Shown one piece after another: positions 1-6,231 of a stretch of DNA of 6,231 nucleotides. This DNA is from Alphaproteobacteria bacterium (GTDB taxonomy: Bacteria > Pseudomonadota > Alphaproteobacteria > UBA828). Location of the stretch: positions 1-6,231 of the forward strand of contig JABJCZ010000066.1 of NCBI GenBank assembly GCA_018668475.1. The letters run 5' to 3'. The translations under genes were made by a program, and so were the position numbers. The notes under the pieces are model-generated. The model made no database searches and was not told the origin of the DNA. It was given only the letters and a program-made list of their open reading frames with translations. The first letter of the stretch is position 1. Every line of letters starts with the position of its first letter.

Positions 1-579
1 CCCGGTGGTGGAACACCACGGCCATTGTTTGATGCATTGGCGCGTCAGCCACTGACATGGCCTCAGGTGACGGTCGGGCTGACTGACGAGCGATGGGTGG
101 CGCTGGATTCTGACGATAGCAACGAGGCGCAGACACGCCGCCATCTGCTGCAGTATGAAGCGCGAAAAGCGATTTGGGCGGGGCTTTGGAACGATGCGCC
201 GACGTTGGTAGGAGCGGCGGAGGCTGCCGGACGGCGCTACGAGAACATATTGCGTCCCTTTGACGTCGTGGTGCTGGGAATGGGAGACGATGGTCATGTA
301 GCTTCTCTATTTCCCGGTGATGTGGATATCGCCGCCAAGCTGGACCCAATGGGCACCGCGATTTGTGTGGTTGGCACGGCGCCTGTTGCACCATACGAGA
401 GATTATCGCTTGGTCTGTCTGCGCTGGTGGCGTGTCGCCGCTTGATTTTGCTCATACGCGGTGAGGGCAAGCTTCAGCTGCTGCGCTCGTCGGATGAATC
501 AGACGCCGGTGCGCAGCTGCCGGTCCATGCGGTGTTGGCGGCCGCCGGCCCAGCGGTTGAAGTCGTCTGGGCACCTTAA
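1..579 (+). CDS. pgl: 6-phosphogluconolactonase, 5'-truncated by the window edge
   Basis: This enzyme hydrolyses 6-phospho-D-glucono-1,5-lactone to 6-phosphogluconate, the step between glucose-6-phosphate dehydrogenase and Edd, in the cytoplasm. The reading frame is open from base 1 and gives 192 visible residues. It begins inside the family's glycine-rich phosphate-binding motif (PGGGTPRPLF, usually SGGSTPKPLY), so roughly 40 N-terminal residues lie outside. Other family motifs follow: LTDERWV with DSNE (about residues 27-42 of the fragment), and LGMGDDGHVASLFPG (about 92-106), which contains the His (codon 295-297) corresponding to the catalytic/active-site histidine of the family. After these come RLSLGLSAL, LIRGEGK and a C-terminal LPVHAVL. 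The TTG at 25 is internal and is not the start. The stop is 12 bp before edd. An upstream zwf is expected from known operons but is not visible. The identification is secure from motifs and context. Confidence 0.95.
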   Translation, partial: PGGGTPRPLFDALARQPLTWPQVTVGLTDERWVALDSDDSNEAQTRRHLLQYEARKAIWAGLWNDAPTLVGAAEAAGRRYENILRPFDVVVLGMGDDGHVASLFPGDVDIAAKLDPMGTAICVVGTAPVAPYERLSLGLSALVACRRLILLIRGEGKLQLLRSSDESDAGAQLPVHAVLAAAGPAVEVVWAP

Positions 580-583
580 GGGG
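578..583 (+). promoter_or_regulatory. Ribosome binding site of edd
   Basis: AAGGGG overlaps the pgl stop codon and lies 8 nt before the first of two tandem ATG codons (592 and 595). The spacing favours 592, but 595 (11 nt) remains possible; the two starts differ by a single methionine. Confidence 0.6.
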
Positions 584-591
584 TTTTCATC

Positions 592-2418
592 ATGATGGTC
601 GCGAGAATTGAAGAAGTTACCGAGCGCATTGTCGCTCGCAGTCAGGCCGGGCGAAGTGCTTATCTGGAACGTATGGCGCAAGCCGGGAACAACAACGGCC
701 CGCGCCGCGAAACGCTGCCGTGTGGCAATCAGGCTCATGCGTTTGCGGCGGCTTCTGCTTCCGACAAACCTGCGCTCAAGGCCGGTGCCGTAACAAACGT
801 CGCCATAATTTCCGCCTATACGGAAATGCTGTCGGCGCACCAGCCTTACGAGCGTTTTCCCGAGATCATCAAGGACGCAATTCGTGATGCCGGGGCCGTA
901 GCGCAATTTGCCGGTGGGGTGCCCGCGATGTGCGATGGCATTACGCAGGGCCAGCCCGGCATGGAAATTTCATTGCTCAGTCGTGATGTGATCGCAATGG
1001 CGACGGCGGTTTCCTTGTCACACAATGTATTCGATGCGGCCCTGTGCCTTGGCGTATGCGACAAGATTGTGCCCGGCCTGTTGATCGGCGCGTTATCATT
1101 TGGGCATTTGCCCATCGCGTTTGTCCCCGCCGGGCCGATGACTAGCGGCCTGTCCAACGATGAGAAATCCCGGCTGCGCGAGCAGTACGCAAAAGGTGAG
1201 ATAGATCGCGCGACCCTGCTGGAGGCTGAGGCCCAAGCCTACCACGGACCGGGCACTTGCACGTTCTATGGCACGGCCAACAGCAACCAAATGCTCATGG
1301 AGATCATGGGGCTGCATTTGCCCGGCTCTTCCTTTGTGAATCCGGGAAACGAGACCCGCGATGTGTTGACGGCTGAGGTCGCGCGCCGAGTGCTATCGGG
1401 CAATTGCCCGCCGTTGGGCCAGCTGGTTGACGCGCGCGCGTTGGTCAATGGTATCGTCGGACTGGTCGCAACTGGCGGTTCAACCAATCACACGCTCCAT
1501 ATTGTCGCGATTGCCCAGGCGGCAGGGTACAGCCTGAAGTGGGACGATTTTTCCGACCTCTCGGATGTCGTGCCGCTGGTCGCCCGGGTTCATCCCAATG
1601 GGCCGGCAGACATCAATCATTTTCATGCCGCTGGCGGCATGGCGTTTGTCATTGGACAGTTGCTGGATGCCGGGCTTCTGCATGCTGATGTCGCGACGGT
1701 GATGGGCGAGGGTCTGGACGCATACCGTTGTGAGGCCGTAATTGAAGGTAGGCGCGTAACTCATTGGCAAGAGGGGCAGAACCACTCCCTCGACTCCTCT
1801 GTATTACGTCCAGTTGACGACCCCTTCGATGCTGAAGGCGGGATTAAATTGATGTCGGGCAATCTGGGTCGCGCCGTAATGAAAGTATCAGCGGTCAAAT
1901 CGGACCACCGGGTGATCGAAGCTCCTGCAGCGGTTTTTGATGACCAGAAAGACCTGATGGCGGCGTTCGAGCGCGGTGATCTCAACCGCGATGTGGTCGC
2001 CGTTGTAAGGTTTCAGGGGCCGCGGGCAAACGGCATGCCGGAGCTTCACAAGTTGACCACGCCGCTAGGTGTTTTACAGGGCCTCGGATACAAAGTTGCA
2101 TTGGTGACTGATGGGCGCATGTCCGGTGCATCGGGAAAGATTCCGGCCGCCATTCACCTCACTCCTGAAGCCGCGAGTGGGGGGTTGCTGCCTCGCATTG
2201 TCGATGGTGACCTGGTTCGGGTTGATTCCCTGCGCGGGACGGTGGATGTGCTGGTTGATGAAGCCACACTCGCAGCTCGCTCTCCCGCCGCGCCTGACCT
2301 TGCGGCGAATGAAACGGGTGTCGGGCGAGAGTTGTTCGGGCTGTTGAGGGCGAATGCCCAGCCTGCCGAGGCCGGCGGGATGAGCATTCTCGGTCCGCCC
2401 AGCGGATCAGCTGGATGA
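592..2418 (+). CDS. edd: Phosphogluconate dehydratase (6-phosphogluconate dehydratase, Entner-Doudoroff)
   Basis: Edd dehydrates 6-phosphogluconate to 2-keto-3-deoxy-6-phosphogluconate (KDPG), the committed Entner-Doudoroff step. It is an iron-sulfur enzyme of the IlvD/Edd dehydratase family. The 608-residue product is close in length to the E. coli enzyme (603) and resembles it from end to end. The three family cysteines are present: C114 in [12 protein letters not shown]156 in [10 protein letters not shown] and C223 in [16 protein letters not shown]. Also present are [10 protein letters not shown] (about 292-301), [13 protein letters not shown] (317-329), NGPADINHF (336-344), [11 protein letters not shown] and, near the C-terminus, [12 protein letters not shown] (505-516), which holds the serine proposed as catalytic base in the IlvD family. 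These features favour Edd over dihydroxy-acid dehydratase, as does the location between pgl and glk. The start is the first of two ATGs behind AAGGGG. The last codons overlap glk by 4 bp (ATGA), so translation is probably coupled. The C-terminal tail (GPPSGSAG) runs a few residues past the usual end. Confidence 0.98.
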   Translation: MMVARIEEVTERIVARSQAGRSAYLERMAQAGNNNGPRRETLPCGNQAHAFAAASASDKPALKAGAVTNVAIISAYTEMLSAHQPYERFPEIIKDAIRDAGAVAQFAGGVPAMCDGITQGQPGMEISLLSRDVIAMATAVSLSHNVFDAALCLGVCDKIVPGLLIGALSFGHLPIAFVPAGPMTSGLSNDEKSRLREQYAKGEIDRATLLEAEAQAYHGPGTCTFYGTANSNQMLMEIMGLHLPGSSFVNPGNETRDVLTAEVARRVLSGNCPPLGQLVDARALVNGIVGLVATGGSTNHTLHIVAIAQAAGYSLKWDDFSDLSDVVPLVARVHPNGPADINHFHAAGGMAFVIGQLLDAGLLHADVATVMGEGLDAYRCEAVIEGRRVTHWQEGQNHSLDSSVLRPVDDPFDAEGGIKLMSGNLGRAVMKVSAVKSDHRVIEAPAAVFDDQKDLMAAFERGDLNRDVVAVVRFQGPRANGMPELHKLTTPLGVLQGLGYKVALVTDGRMSGASGKIPAAIHLTPEAASGGLLPRIVDGDLVRVDSLRGTVDVLVDEATLAARSPAAPDLAANETGVGRELFGLLRANAQPAEAGGMSILGPPSGSAG

Positions 2419-3413
2419 GTATTGCGATGGTCGCTCCCGCCGTAGCGCCTGATCTGGTTGCCGACATTGGTGGAACGAATGTACGGTTTGGCCTGAGCGA
2501 TGGCAGCGGCCATATTTCAGACGTGCGGTCGCTAAAATGCGTTGATTTCGCCGGGATAGCGGAGGCGGTAACTGCGTATCTGGAAGAGATCGCTCCTACC
2601 GCGCCGCCCCTCTCTGGCTGCTTCTCAGTGGCCTGTCCGGTGCAGGGTGATCAGATCACCCTTACCAATAGTCCCTGGCAATTTTCCACCGAGGCAACAC
2701 GCCGTTTGCTGGGGTTTGAGCGCTTGGACGTTATCAATGATTTTGCTGCGCAGGCGTTGTCGCTGCCACATCTCACGCCCGGCGATATGACCCAGATAGG
2801 TGAGGGCGCACCCGCCCCTGGTGCTGCAATGGCCGCTATCGGGCCCGGAACGGGGCTAGGGGTATCGGGCCTGGTGCCGCATGCCGGGAGCTGGTCAGTG
2901 GTGTCGGGTGAAGGCGGTCACGTTACCTGGGCGCCGGCGGATGATCGCGAGCGCGAGATCCATCATGCACTTTGCCAGCAATATCCCCATGTCTCGGCGG
3001 AGCGCATTCTGTCGGGGTCAGGGCTGGAATTACTGTACCAGACGCTATGCCAGCTGCGCGGAGAGGCGGGGCCACGGTTGGAGTCTGCTGCGATCATGAA
3101 ACACGCGACATTGGGCGACAGCCGTATCGCAATCGAAGCGATGGCCGTATTTTTCGGCTCCCTCGGCAGTGTGGCCGGGGACCTGGCGCTTACACTCGGG
3201 GCCCACGGGGGGGTCTATATCTGTGGTGGCATTGCTGCCCGACACGTGCCGCTGCTGGCGGCGAGCACTTTTCGGGCCCGGTTTGTGAGCAAAGGGCGGT
3301 TTGCTGATTACCTAGCAGAGGTCCCAACCTACGTTGTTACGAACGGAGAGTCGGGACTGATTGGCGCCGCTGCGTCATTGGTAGCCAACGCGCGAGAGAA
3401 CGATAATGACTGA
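2415..3413 (+). CDS. glk: Glucokinase (bacterial Glk type)
   Basis: Glk phosphorylates glucose to glucose-6-phosphate with ATP and so feeds the pathway encoded around it. This suggests that glucose enters this cell at least partly as free sugar rather than only through a phosphotransferase system (inference). The 332-residue protein has the actin-like ATPase fold signatures: phosphate-1 motif DIGGTN at 17-22, catalytic D109 in VINDFAA, GPGTGLG at 143-149, the sugar-binding E166 and H169 in SGEGGHV, E196 in [10 protein letters not shown], and the adenosine region GGVYICGGI at about 265-273. E. coli Glk (321 residues) matches along its whole length, so this is the proteobacterial Glk type and not a ROK kinase. 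About 10 extra residues precede the core; an internal ATG at 2427 would shorten this tail. No good Shine-Dalgarno precedes 2415, so the ATGA overlap with edd probably provides coupling. The gene overlaps eda by 8 bp. Confidence 0.97.
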   Translation: MSIAMVAPAVAPDLVADIGGTNVRFGLSDGSGHISDVRSLKCVDFAGIAEAVTAYLEEIAPTAPPLSGCFSVACPVQGDQITLTNSPWQFSTEATRRLLGFERLDVINDFAAQALSLPHLTPGDMTQIGEGAPAPGAAMAAIGPGTGLGVSGLVPHAGSWSVVSGEGGHVTWAPADDREREIHHALCQQYPHVSAERILSGSGLELLYQTLCQLRGEAGPRLESAAIMKHATLGDSRIAIEAMAVFFGSLGSVAGDLALTLGAHGGVYICGGIAARHVPLLAASTFRARFVSKGRFADYLAEVPTYVVTNGESGLIGAAASLVANARENDND

Positions 3414-4053
3414 CATCGTCACGGTGATTGAGCGTGCTCTCAAGAAGGCCCCAATCATTCCGGTACTGGTGATTGACGATGCGAATGAGGCAGTGCCGCT
3501 GGCCAAAGCGTTGGTTGCCGGCGGGCTTACGGTGCTGGAGGTGACACTCCGTACACCAGCGGCAATGGATGCGATAGCGGCCATGACGTCTGTCAACGGC
3601 GCGATCATTGGTGCCGGAACGTTAACTGAGCCCATCCAGTTTCGTGCGGTAAGCAATGCCGGTGCGCGCTTTGCCGTGAGCCCGGGGTTCTCACCTGAGC
3701 TGTCTGATGCTGCGAGCGAGGCCGGGATATTCTATCTACCCGGCGTGGCAACCGCCTCGGAGGTTATTGCCGCGCAAGCGCGAGGCCACTCGTTCCTCAA
3801 GTTTTTTCCAGCGGAGGCCGCCGGTGGTGTGCCAATGCTCAGTGCGTTGGGCGGGCCATTTCCGGATATTATATTTTGTCCGACCGGGGGAATTTCAGTT
3901 CTTCAGCTGGCAAAATATATGGCATTGCCCAATGTGTTGTCCGTCGGCGGTGCATGGGTCGCACCGCGCGATCTGGTAAAGGCACGGGATTGGCGCGCGA
4001 TAACGGCGCTCGCCCGTGAAGCTGTGGATATCGCCGCGTCCGTCAAGAACTAG
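3406..4053 (+). CDS. eda: KDPG aldolase (2-dehydro-3-deoxy-phosphogluconate / 4-hydroxy-2-oxoglutarate aldolase)
   Basis: Eda cleaves KDPG to pyruvate and glyceraldehyde-3-phosphate through a Schiff base; many members also cleave 4-hydroxy-2-oxoglutarate. At 215 residues it has normal class I KDPG aldolase length. The catalytic set is visible: E45 and R49 in LEVTLRT, GAGTL at 69-73, SPGF at 92-95, the Schiff-base lysine K132 in FLKFFPAEAAGG, and the phosphate-binding CPTGGI (158-163) and VGGAW (180-184; E. coli has GGSW). The ATG at 3406 starts inside glk, overlapping its end by 8 bp, with GAGAG at 3394-3398 as a likely ribosome binding site 7 nt upstream. It is the last gene of the plus-strand operon; the stop TAG is followed by only 28 bp before the convergent uxaA-like gene. 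Eda is also the likely meeting point for any KDG made by that neighbour's pathway. Confidence 0.98.
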   Translation: MTDIVTVIERALKKAPIIPVLVIDDANEAVPLAKALVAGGLTVLEVTLRTPAAMDAIAAMTSVNGAIIGAGTLTEPIQFRAVSNAGARFAVSPGFSPELSDAASEAGIFYLPGVATASEVIAAQARGHSFLKFFPAEAAGGVPMLSALGGPFPDIIFCPTGGISVLQLAKYMALPNVLSVGGAWVAPRDLVKARDWRAITALAREAVDIAASVKN

Positions 4054-4081
4054 TCGAACGTGGTAGGCCGAACGTCGCTTG
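4054..4081. other. Short convergent intergenic gap without a visible terminator
   Basis: These 28 bp separate the stop codons of eda (plus) and the uxaA-like gene (minus). The sequence contains CGAACG twice as a direct repeat, but I find no inverted repeat able to form a stable hairpin and no T-tract on either strand. Termination must be factor-dependent or occur inside the opposing gene. Confidence 0.6.
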
Positions 4082-5641
4082 TCAGAGTACTGCGCCGACC
4101 TGCCACGGCACGAACTCGTCTTCACCAATGCCCAGCACTTCGCTTTTGGATGGCTCGCCGGATGCGGTGCGCAGGATAGTGTCGAATATGTCGGCGCCCA
4201 TGGCCTCGACGTCCGACTCGCCATCGGCGATCAGGCCGCAATTGATGTCCATATCGTCACCCATCCGCCCGTACAGGTCGGAATTCGTGGCGAGTTTGAG
4301 ACTGGGTGAGGGCTTGCAGCCGAACACCGACCCGCGCCCCGTCGTGAAACAGACAACATTGGCCCCGCCTGCGACCATGCCGGTGATGGAAACTGGGTCG
4401 TAGCCCGGCGTATCCATGAAGACGAACCCTTTCTCGGTTACTTCTTCCGCATAGCGGTAAACATCCACCAGGTTGGTGGTGCCGCCCTTGGCCGCAGCGC
4501 CCAGCGATTTTTCGAGAATGGTTGTCAATCCGCCAGCCTTGTTGCCAGGGGTGGGGTTGTTGTCCAACTCGACCCCGTTGACCTCGGCATGCTTTTCCCA
4601 CCACCGGATACGGTCGATGAGTTTTTTGCCAACCTCCTCGGATACTGCCCGACGAATTAACAAATGTTCCGCGCCGTAAATCTCTGGCGTCTCACCCAGA
4701 ATGGCGGTGCCGCCATGCCGCACCAGAAGGTCCGCTGCTTGTCCAAGTGCGGGATTAGCCGTAATGCCTGAAAACCCGTCTGATCCGCCACATTCAAGAC
4801 CGAGAGTCAGATGGCTGGCGGGCACGGTCTCGCGCTTGATATCGTTGGCCTGATCGAGCATCGCGGTTAGCTTTGCTGTGCCTTCACGCACTGCCGCCGT
4901 GGTGCCGCCGGCGCCTTGAATGGTCATGAACTGGCCCATGGGCCCTTCGGTCAGGCCTAGCTCGGAGAACATGTCGGCGACTTGATTGACCTCACACCCG
5001 AGGCCGAGCAACACGAAGCCGGCGATGTTCGGATGCTGGGCATACCCCGCAAGGGTTCGCCGCAAATAAGTATAGCCGTCACTTGCTTTTCCCATGCCAC
5101 ACCCGGTGCTGTGGCTCAGGGAGACAACGCCGTCAATGTTGGCGTGGTTGGCAAGCGCGGGGCCGCGAAACTGATCGGCAATGTAGCGCGCGGCGGAGGC
5201 GGAGCAGTTTACGGACGTCAGTACCGCAAGGTAGTTGCGCGTCGCGACGCGTCCGTCGGGTCGGACGATCCCCTGAAAGGTCGCACGTTCGGATTCTGGA
5301 TAATAGTCCGTGGGCTGGGCGGCCTCGCTGGCCACATAATCGCGTTCGAAATCCCCGAAACTCAAATTATGGCTGTGGACATGCGCACCGGCCGCGATGT
5401 CCTGGGTCGCAAAGCCGATCATCTGATCAAATTTTCGCACGGGCGCACCGCTTGGCAGGCTGCGAGCAGCAATTTTGTGTCCCGCCGGAATATCACCTGT
5501 AGTGACAATGCCGTTGCTGCCAGTGCCAGCGTTCAGCTGCGTGCCCGGTGCAATTGCGCGCCGCGCGATGACGACATCGTCGTTACTGTGCAGTTGGATC
5601 GTCGCATCGTCGGATTTGTGCAAAGTCGGAGATGTGCTCAC
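4082..5641 (-). CDS. uxaA: UxaA-family hexonate dehydratase (altronate dehydratase-like), SAF domain plus catalytic domain
   Basis: Members of this family (UxaA, GarD) dehydrate sugar acids: D-altronate to 2-keto-3-deoxygluconate, or galactarate to a keto-deoxy-glucarate. The 519-residue product has an N-terminal SAF domain at about 15-92, including AGHK (53-56) and AAGAHVHSHN (83-92), closely like E. coli UxaA. A linker leads to the catalytic region from about 122: RNYLAVLTSVNC (C146), SHSTGCGMG (C181), LLGLGCEVNQ (C216), GLECGGSDGFSGITANP (C284 in ECGGSDG), NPTPGNKAGG (362-371), CFTTGRGSVFG and ATNSDL. These resemble E. coli UxaA more than GarD, but the GRGSVFG-CKPSPS stretch differs from both (GRGTPYG), so the exact substrate is uncertain. 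The start is GTG at 5641; the next methionine is residue 74, beyond the SAF core, and a GGAAG lies 11 nt upstream. It is 22 bp downstream of the dehydrogenase gene and converges on eda. The family call is strong; the symbol is provisional. Confidence 0.9.
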   Translation of the reverse strand: MSTSPTLHKSDDATIQLHSNDDVVIARRAIAPGTQLNAGTGSNGIVTTGDIPAGHKIAARSLPSGAPVRKFDQMIGFATQDIAAGAHVHSHNLSFGDFERDYVASEAAQPTDYYPESERATFQGIVRPDGRVATRNYLAVLTSVNCSASAARYIADQFRGPALANHANIDGVVSLSHSTGCGMGKASDGYTYLRRTLAGYAQHPNIAGFVLLGLGCEVNQVADMFSELGLTEGPMGQFMTIQGAGGTTAAVREGTAKLTAMLDQANDIKRETVPASHLTLGLECGGSDGFSGITANPALGQAADLLVRHGGTAILGETPEIYGAEHLLIRRAVSEEVGKKLIDRIRWWEKHAEVNGVELDNNPTPGNKAGGLTTILEKSLGAAAKGGTTNLVDVYRYAEEVTEKGFVFMDTPGYDPVSITGMVAGGANVVCFTTGRGSVFGCKPSPSLKLATNSDLYGRMGDDMDINCGLIADGESDVEAMGADIFDTILRTASGEPSKSEVLGIGEDEFVPWQVGAVL

Positions 5642-5652
5642 AGTGTGTCTTG

Positions 5653-5657
5653 CTTCC
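5653..5657 (-). promoter_or_regulatory. Ribosome binding site supporting the GTG start of the UxaA-like gene
   Basis: GGAAG on the minus strand lies 11 nt before the GTG at 5641, within the 22 bp gap after the dehydrogenase stop. The spacing is slightly long, but no other start with a complete SAF domain is available. Confidence 0.45.
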
Positions 5658-5663
5658 AGCGGC

Positions 5664-6231
5664 CTAATCGGCCTTGTCGGCGTTCGGTTGGCGGGATTTT
5701 AATATCGCGACCAGTGCTTTGTCCCGCTCGTCTTCAAGTGTGGAAATATCCCGGCCCGCTGTTTCTGTTTCAAGACCGCGCAGAATTAACGATTGTACAT
5801 CATCAGTGAGATCTGGCGTGCCGAGATCCTGCCAGCGTCTCTGCTGACTGGGGCCAAGGTGTTCAAGGTAATGGGCCATGCCCCCTTGGCCGCCGGCCAG
5901 ATGATAAATCATGTGCGGCCCCATGGCGGCGAGGCGCAGGCCCGGCCCATGCACCATGGCTGCGTCCACGGCCTCAACGTCAGCAATGCCCTCGGCAACA
6001 AGATGCACAGCCTCACGCCAGAGGGCGGCGCTTAGGCGACCGGCGATATGGCCCTGAATTTCGCGGTTGAGCCGCACTGGGTGTTTGCCAATAGAGCGGT
6101 AGAACCGCATGGCCCAGTCGAGCACGTCCGGTGAGGTCTCTTCTCCACCGGAAACTTCTACCAGCGGCACCAGGTGGACCGGATTGAACGGGTGCCCGTT
6201 GAAGCATCGGCCCGGATGTCGACACCCGGCC
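5664..6231 (-). CDS. 3-hydroxyacyl-CoA dehydrogenase superfamily oxidoreductase (L-carnitine dehydrogenase-like), N-terminus outside the window
   Basis: This is a soluble NAD-dependent oxidoreductase of the 3-hydroxyacyl-CoA / L-carnitine / L-gulonate 3-dehydrogenase superfamily, which oxidises a secondary alcohol to a ketone. The frame is open to the window edge and yields 188 residues. It begins just before GHPFNPVHLVPLVEV, the hallmark joining the Rossmann and helical domains. Its H13 and E25 are 12 residues apart, as in the His-Glu catalytic dyad (H158/E170 of human HAD). The helical C-terminal domain follows: QGHIAGRLSAALWREAVHLV (59-78 of the fragment) and HGPGLRLAAMGP. Its pattern resembles Pseudomonas L-carnitine dehydrogenase more than fatty-acid enzymes or CRYL1-type gulonate dehydrogenase (from memory). 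The missing part is the NAD-binding Rossmann domain, roughly 130 residues. A GTG at 6170 is internal. No carnitine genes are visible; the adjacent UxaA-like dehydratase suggests a sugar-acid substrate (inference). The conserved Asn of the GFxxNRL motif is replaced by Gly (G64). Confidence 0.88.
   Translation of the reverse strand, partial: AGCRHPGRCFNGHPFNPVHLVPLVEVSGGEETSPDVLDWAMRFYRSIGKHPVRLNREIQGHIAGRLSAALWREAVHLVAEGIADVEAVDAAMVHGPGLRLAAMGPHMIYHLAGGQGGMAHYLEHLGPSQQRRWQDLGTPDLTDDVQSLILRGLETETAGRDISTLEDERDKALVAILKSRQPNADKAD

Noticed and set aside
25..27. TTG as the start of 6-phosphogluconolactonase
   Set aside because: The frame stays open upstream to base 1 and encodes PGGGTPRP, part of the family's phosphate-binding motif, so the gene is truncated by the window and not started here.
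592..2418. Dihydroxy-acid dehydratase (IlvD) as an alternative for edd
   Set aside because: The near end-to-end resemblance to E. coli Edd (for example [16 protein letters not shown] and [13 protein letters not shown]) and the pgl/glk/eda context point to Edd.
2154..2513. Antisense open frames over the edd-glk junction
   Set aside because: They overlap conserved coding sequence of edd and glk, have Arg/Pro/Ser-rich composition typical of shadow frames and match no family I know.
4054..4081. Possible bidirectional terminator hairpin from the repeated CGAACG
   Set aside because: The two copies are in direct orientation, not inverted, so they cannot pair into a stem; no T-tract follows.
4982..5809. 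A 275-codon open frame on the plus strand, antisense to the UxaA-like and dehydrogenase genes
   Set aside because: Its translation shows no recognisable domain and it spans the junction of two well-supported minus-strand genes. It is explained by codon bias in GC-rich DNA.
6168..6170. GTG as the start of the minus-strand dehydrogenase, giving a 168-residue protein
   Set aside because: Upstream in-frame codons encode GHPFNPVHL, the conserved catalytic His segment, so the real start lies outside the window.

Overview
The window is a sugar-acid catabolism locus on a moderately GC-rich bacterial chromosome. It has two parts, and both complete and partial genes are intact and well conserved. The edd-then-glk order matches the classical Zymomonas mobilis glf-zwf-edd-glk operon and the zwf-pgl-edd-glk clusters of Caulobacter and sphingomonads. 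An alphaproteobacterium is therefore my best guess (inference). Some marine gammaproteobacteria have a similar zwf-pgl-edd-glk-eda order, so this is not firm.

Plus strand, 1-4053: a tightly packed Entner-Doudoroff operon. In order it holds the 3' part of pgl (6-phosphogluconolactonase, start outside the window), edd (6-phosphogluconate dehydratase), glk (glucokinase) and eda (KDPG aldolase). The pgl-edd gap is 12 bp, edd and glk overlap by 4 bp (ATGA), and glk and eda overlap by 8 bp, so co-transcription and translational coupling are likely. Together with glucose-6-phosphate dehydrogenase (zwf, expected upstream but not visible), these enzymes take glucose to pyruvate and glyceraldehyde-3-phosphate. 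The promoter must lie upstream of the window.

Minus strand, 6231-4082: a two-gene unit converging on eda, with only 28 bp between the stop codons. The first gene is the C-terminal two thirds or so of an NAD-dependent dehydrogenase of the 3-hydroxyacyl-CoA dehydrogenase superfamily, closest in my recollection to L-carnitine dehydrogenase-like proteins. The second, 22 bp downstream, is a full-length UxaA-family hexonate dehydratase with an N-terminal SAF domain and a GTG start. UxaA enzymes make 2-keto-3-deoxy-sugar acids. If the product here is KDG, a KDG kinase (not in the window) would turn it into KDPG, which Eda cleaves, so the two halves plausibly meet at Eda.

I see no RNA gene, mobile element, CRISPR array, riboswitch or convincing terminator, and no gene-free stretch longer than 28 bp. 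No clearly new system is visible. The most interesting point is the pairing of a carnitine-dehydrogenase-like enzyme with UxaA, in the place where a UxaB-type oxidoreductase would be expected, together with a substitution at a normally conserved active-site position of that dehydrogenase.
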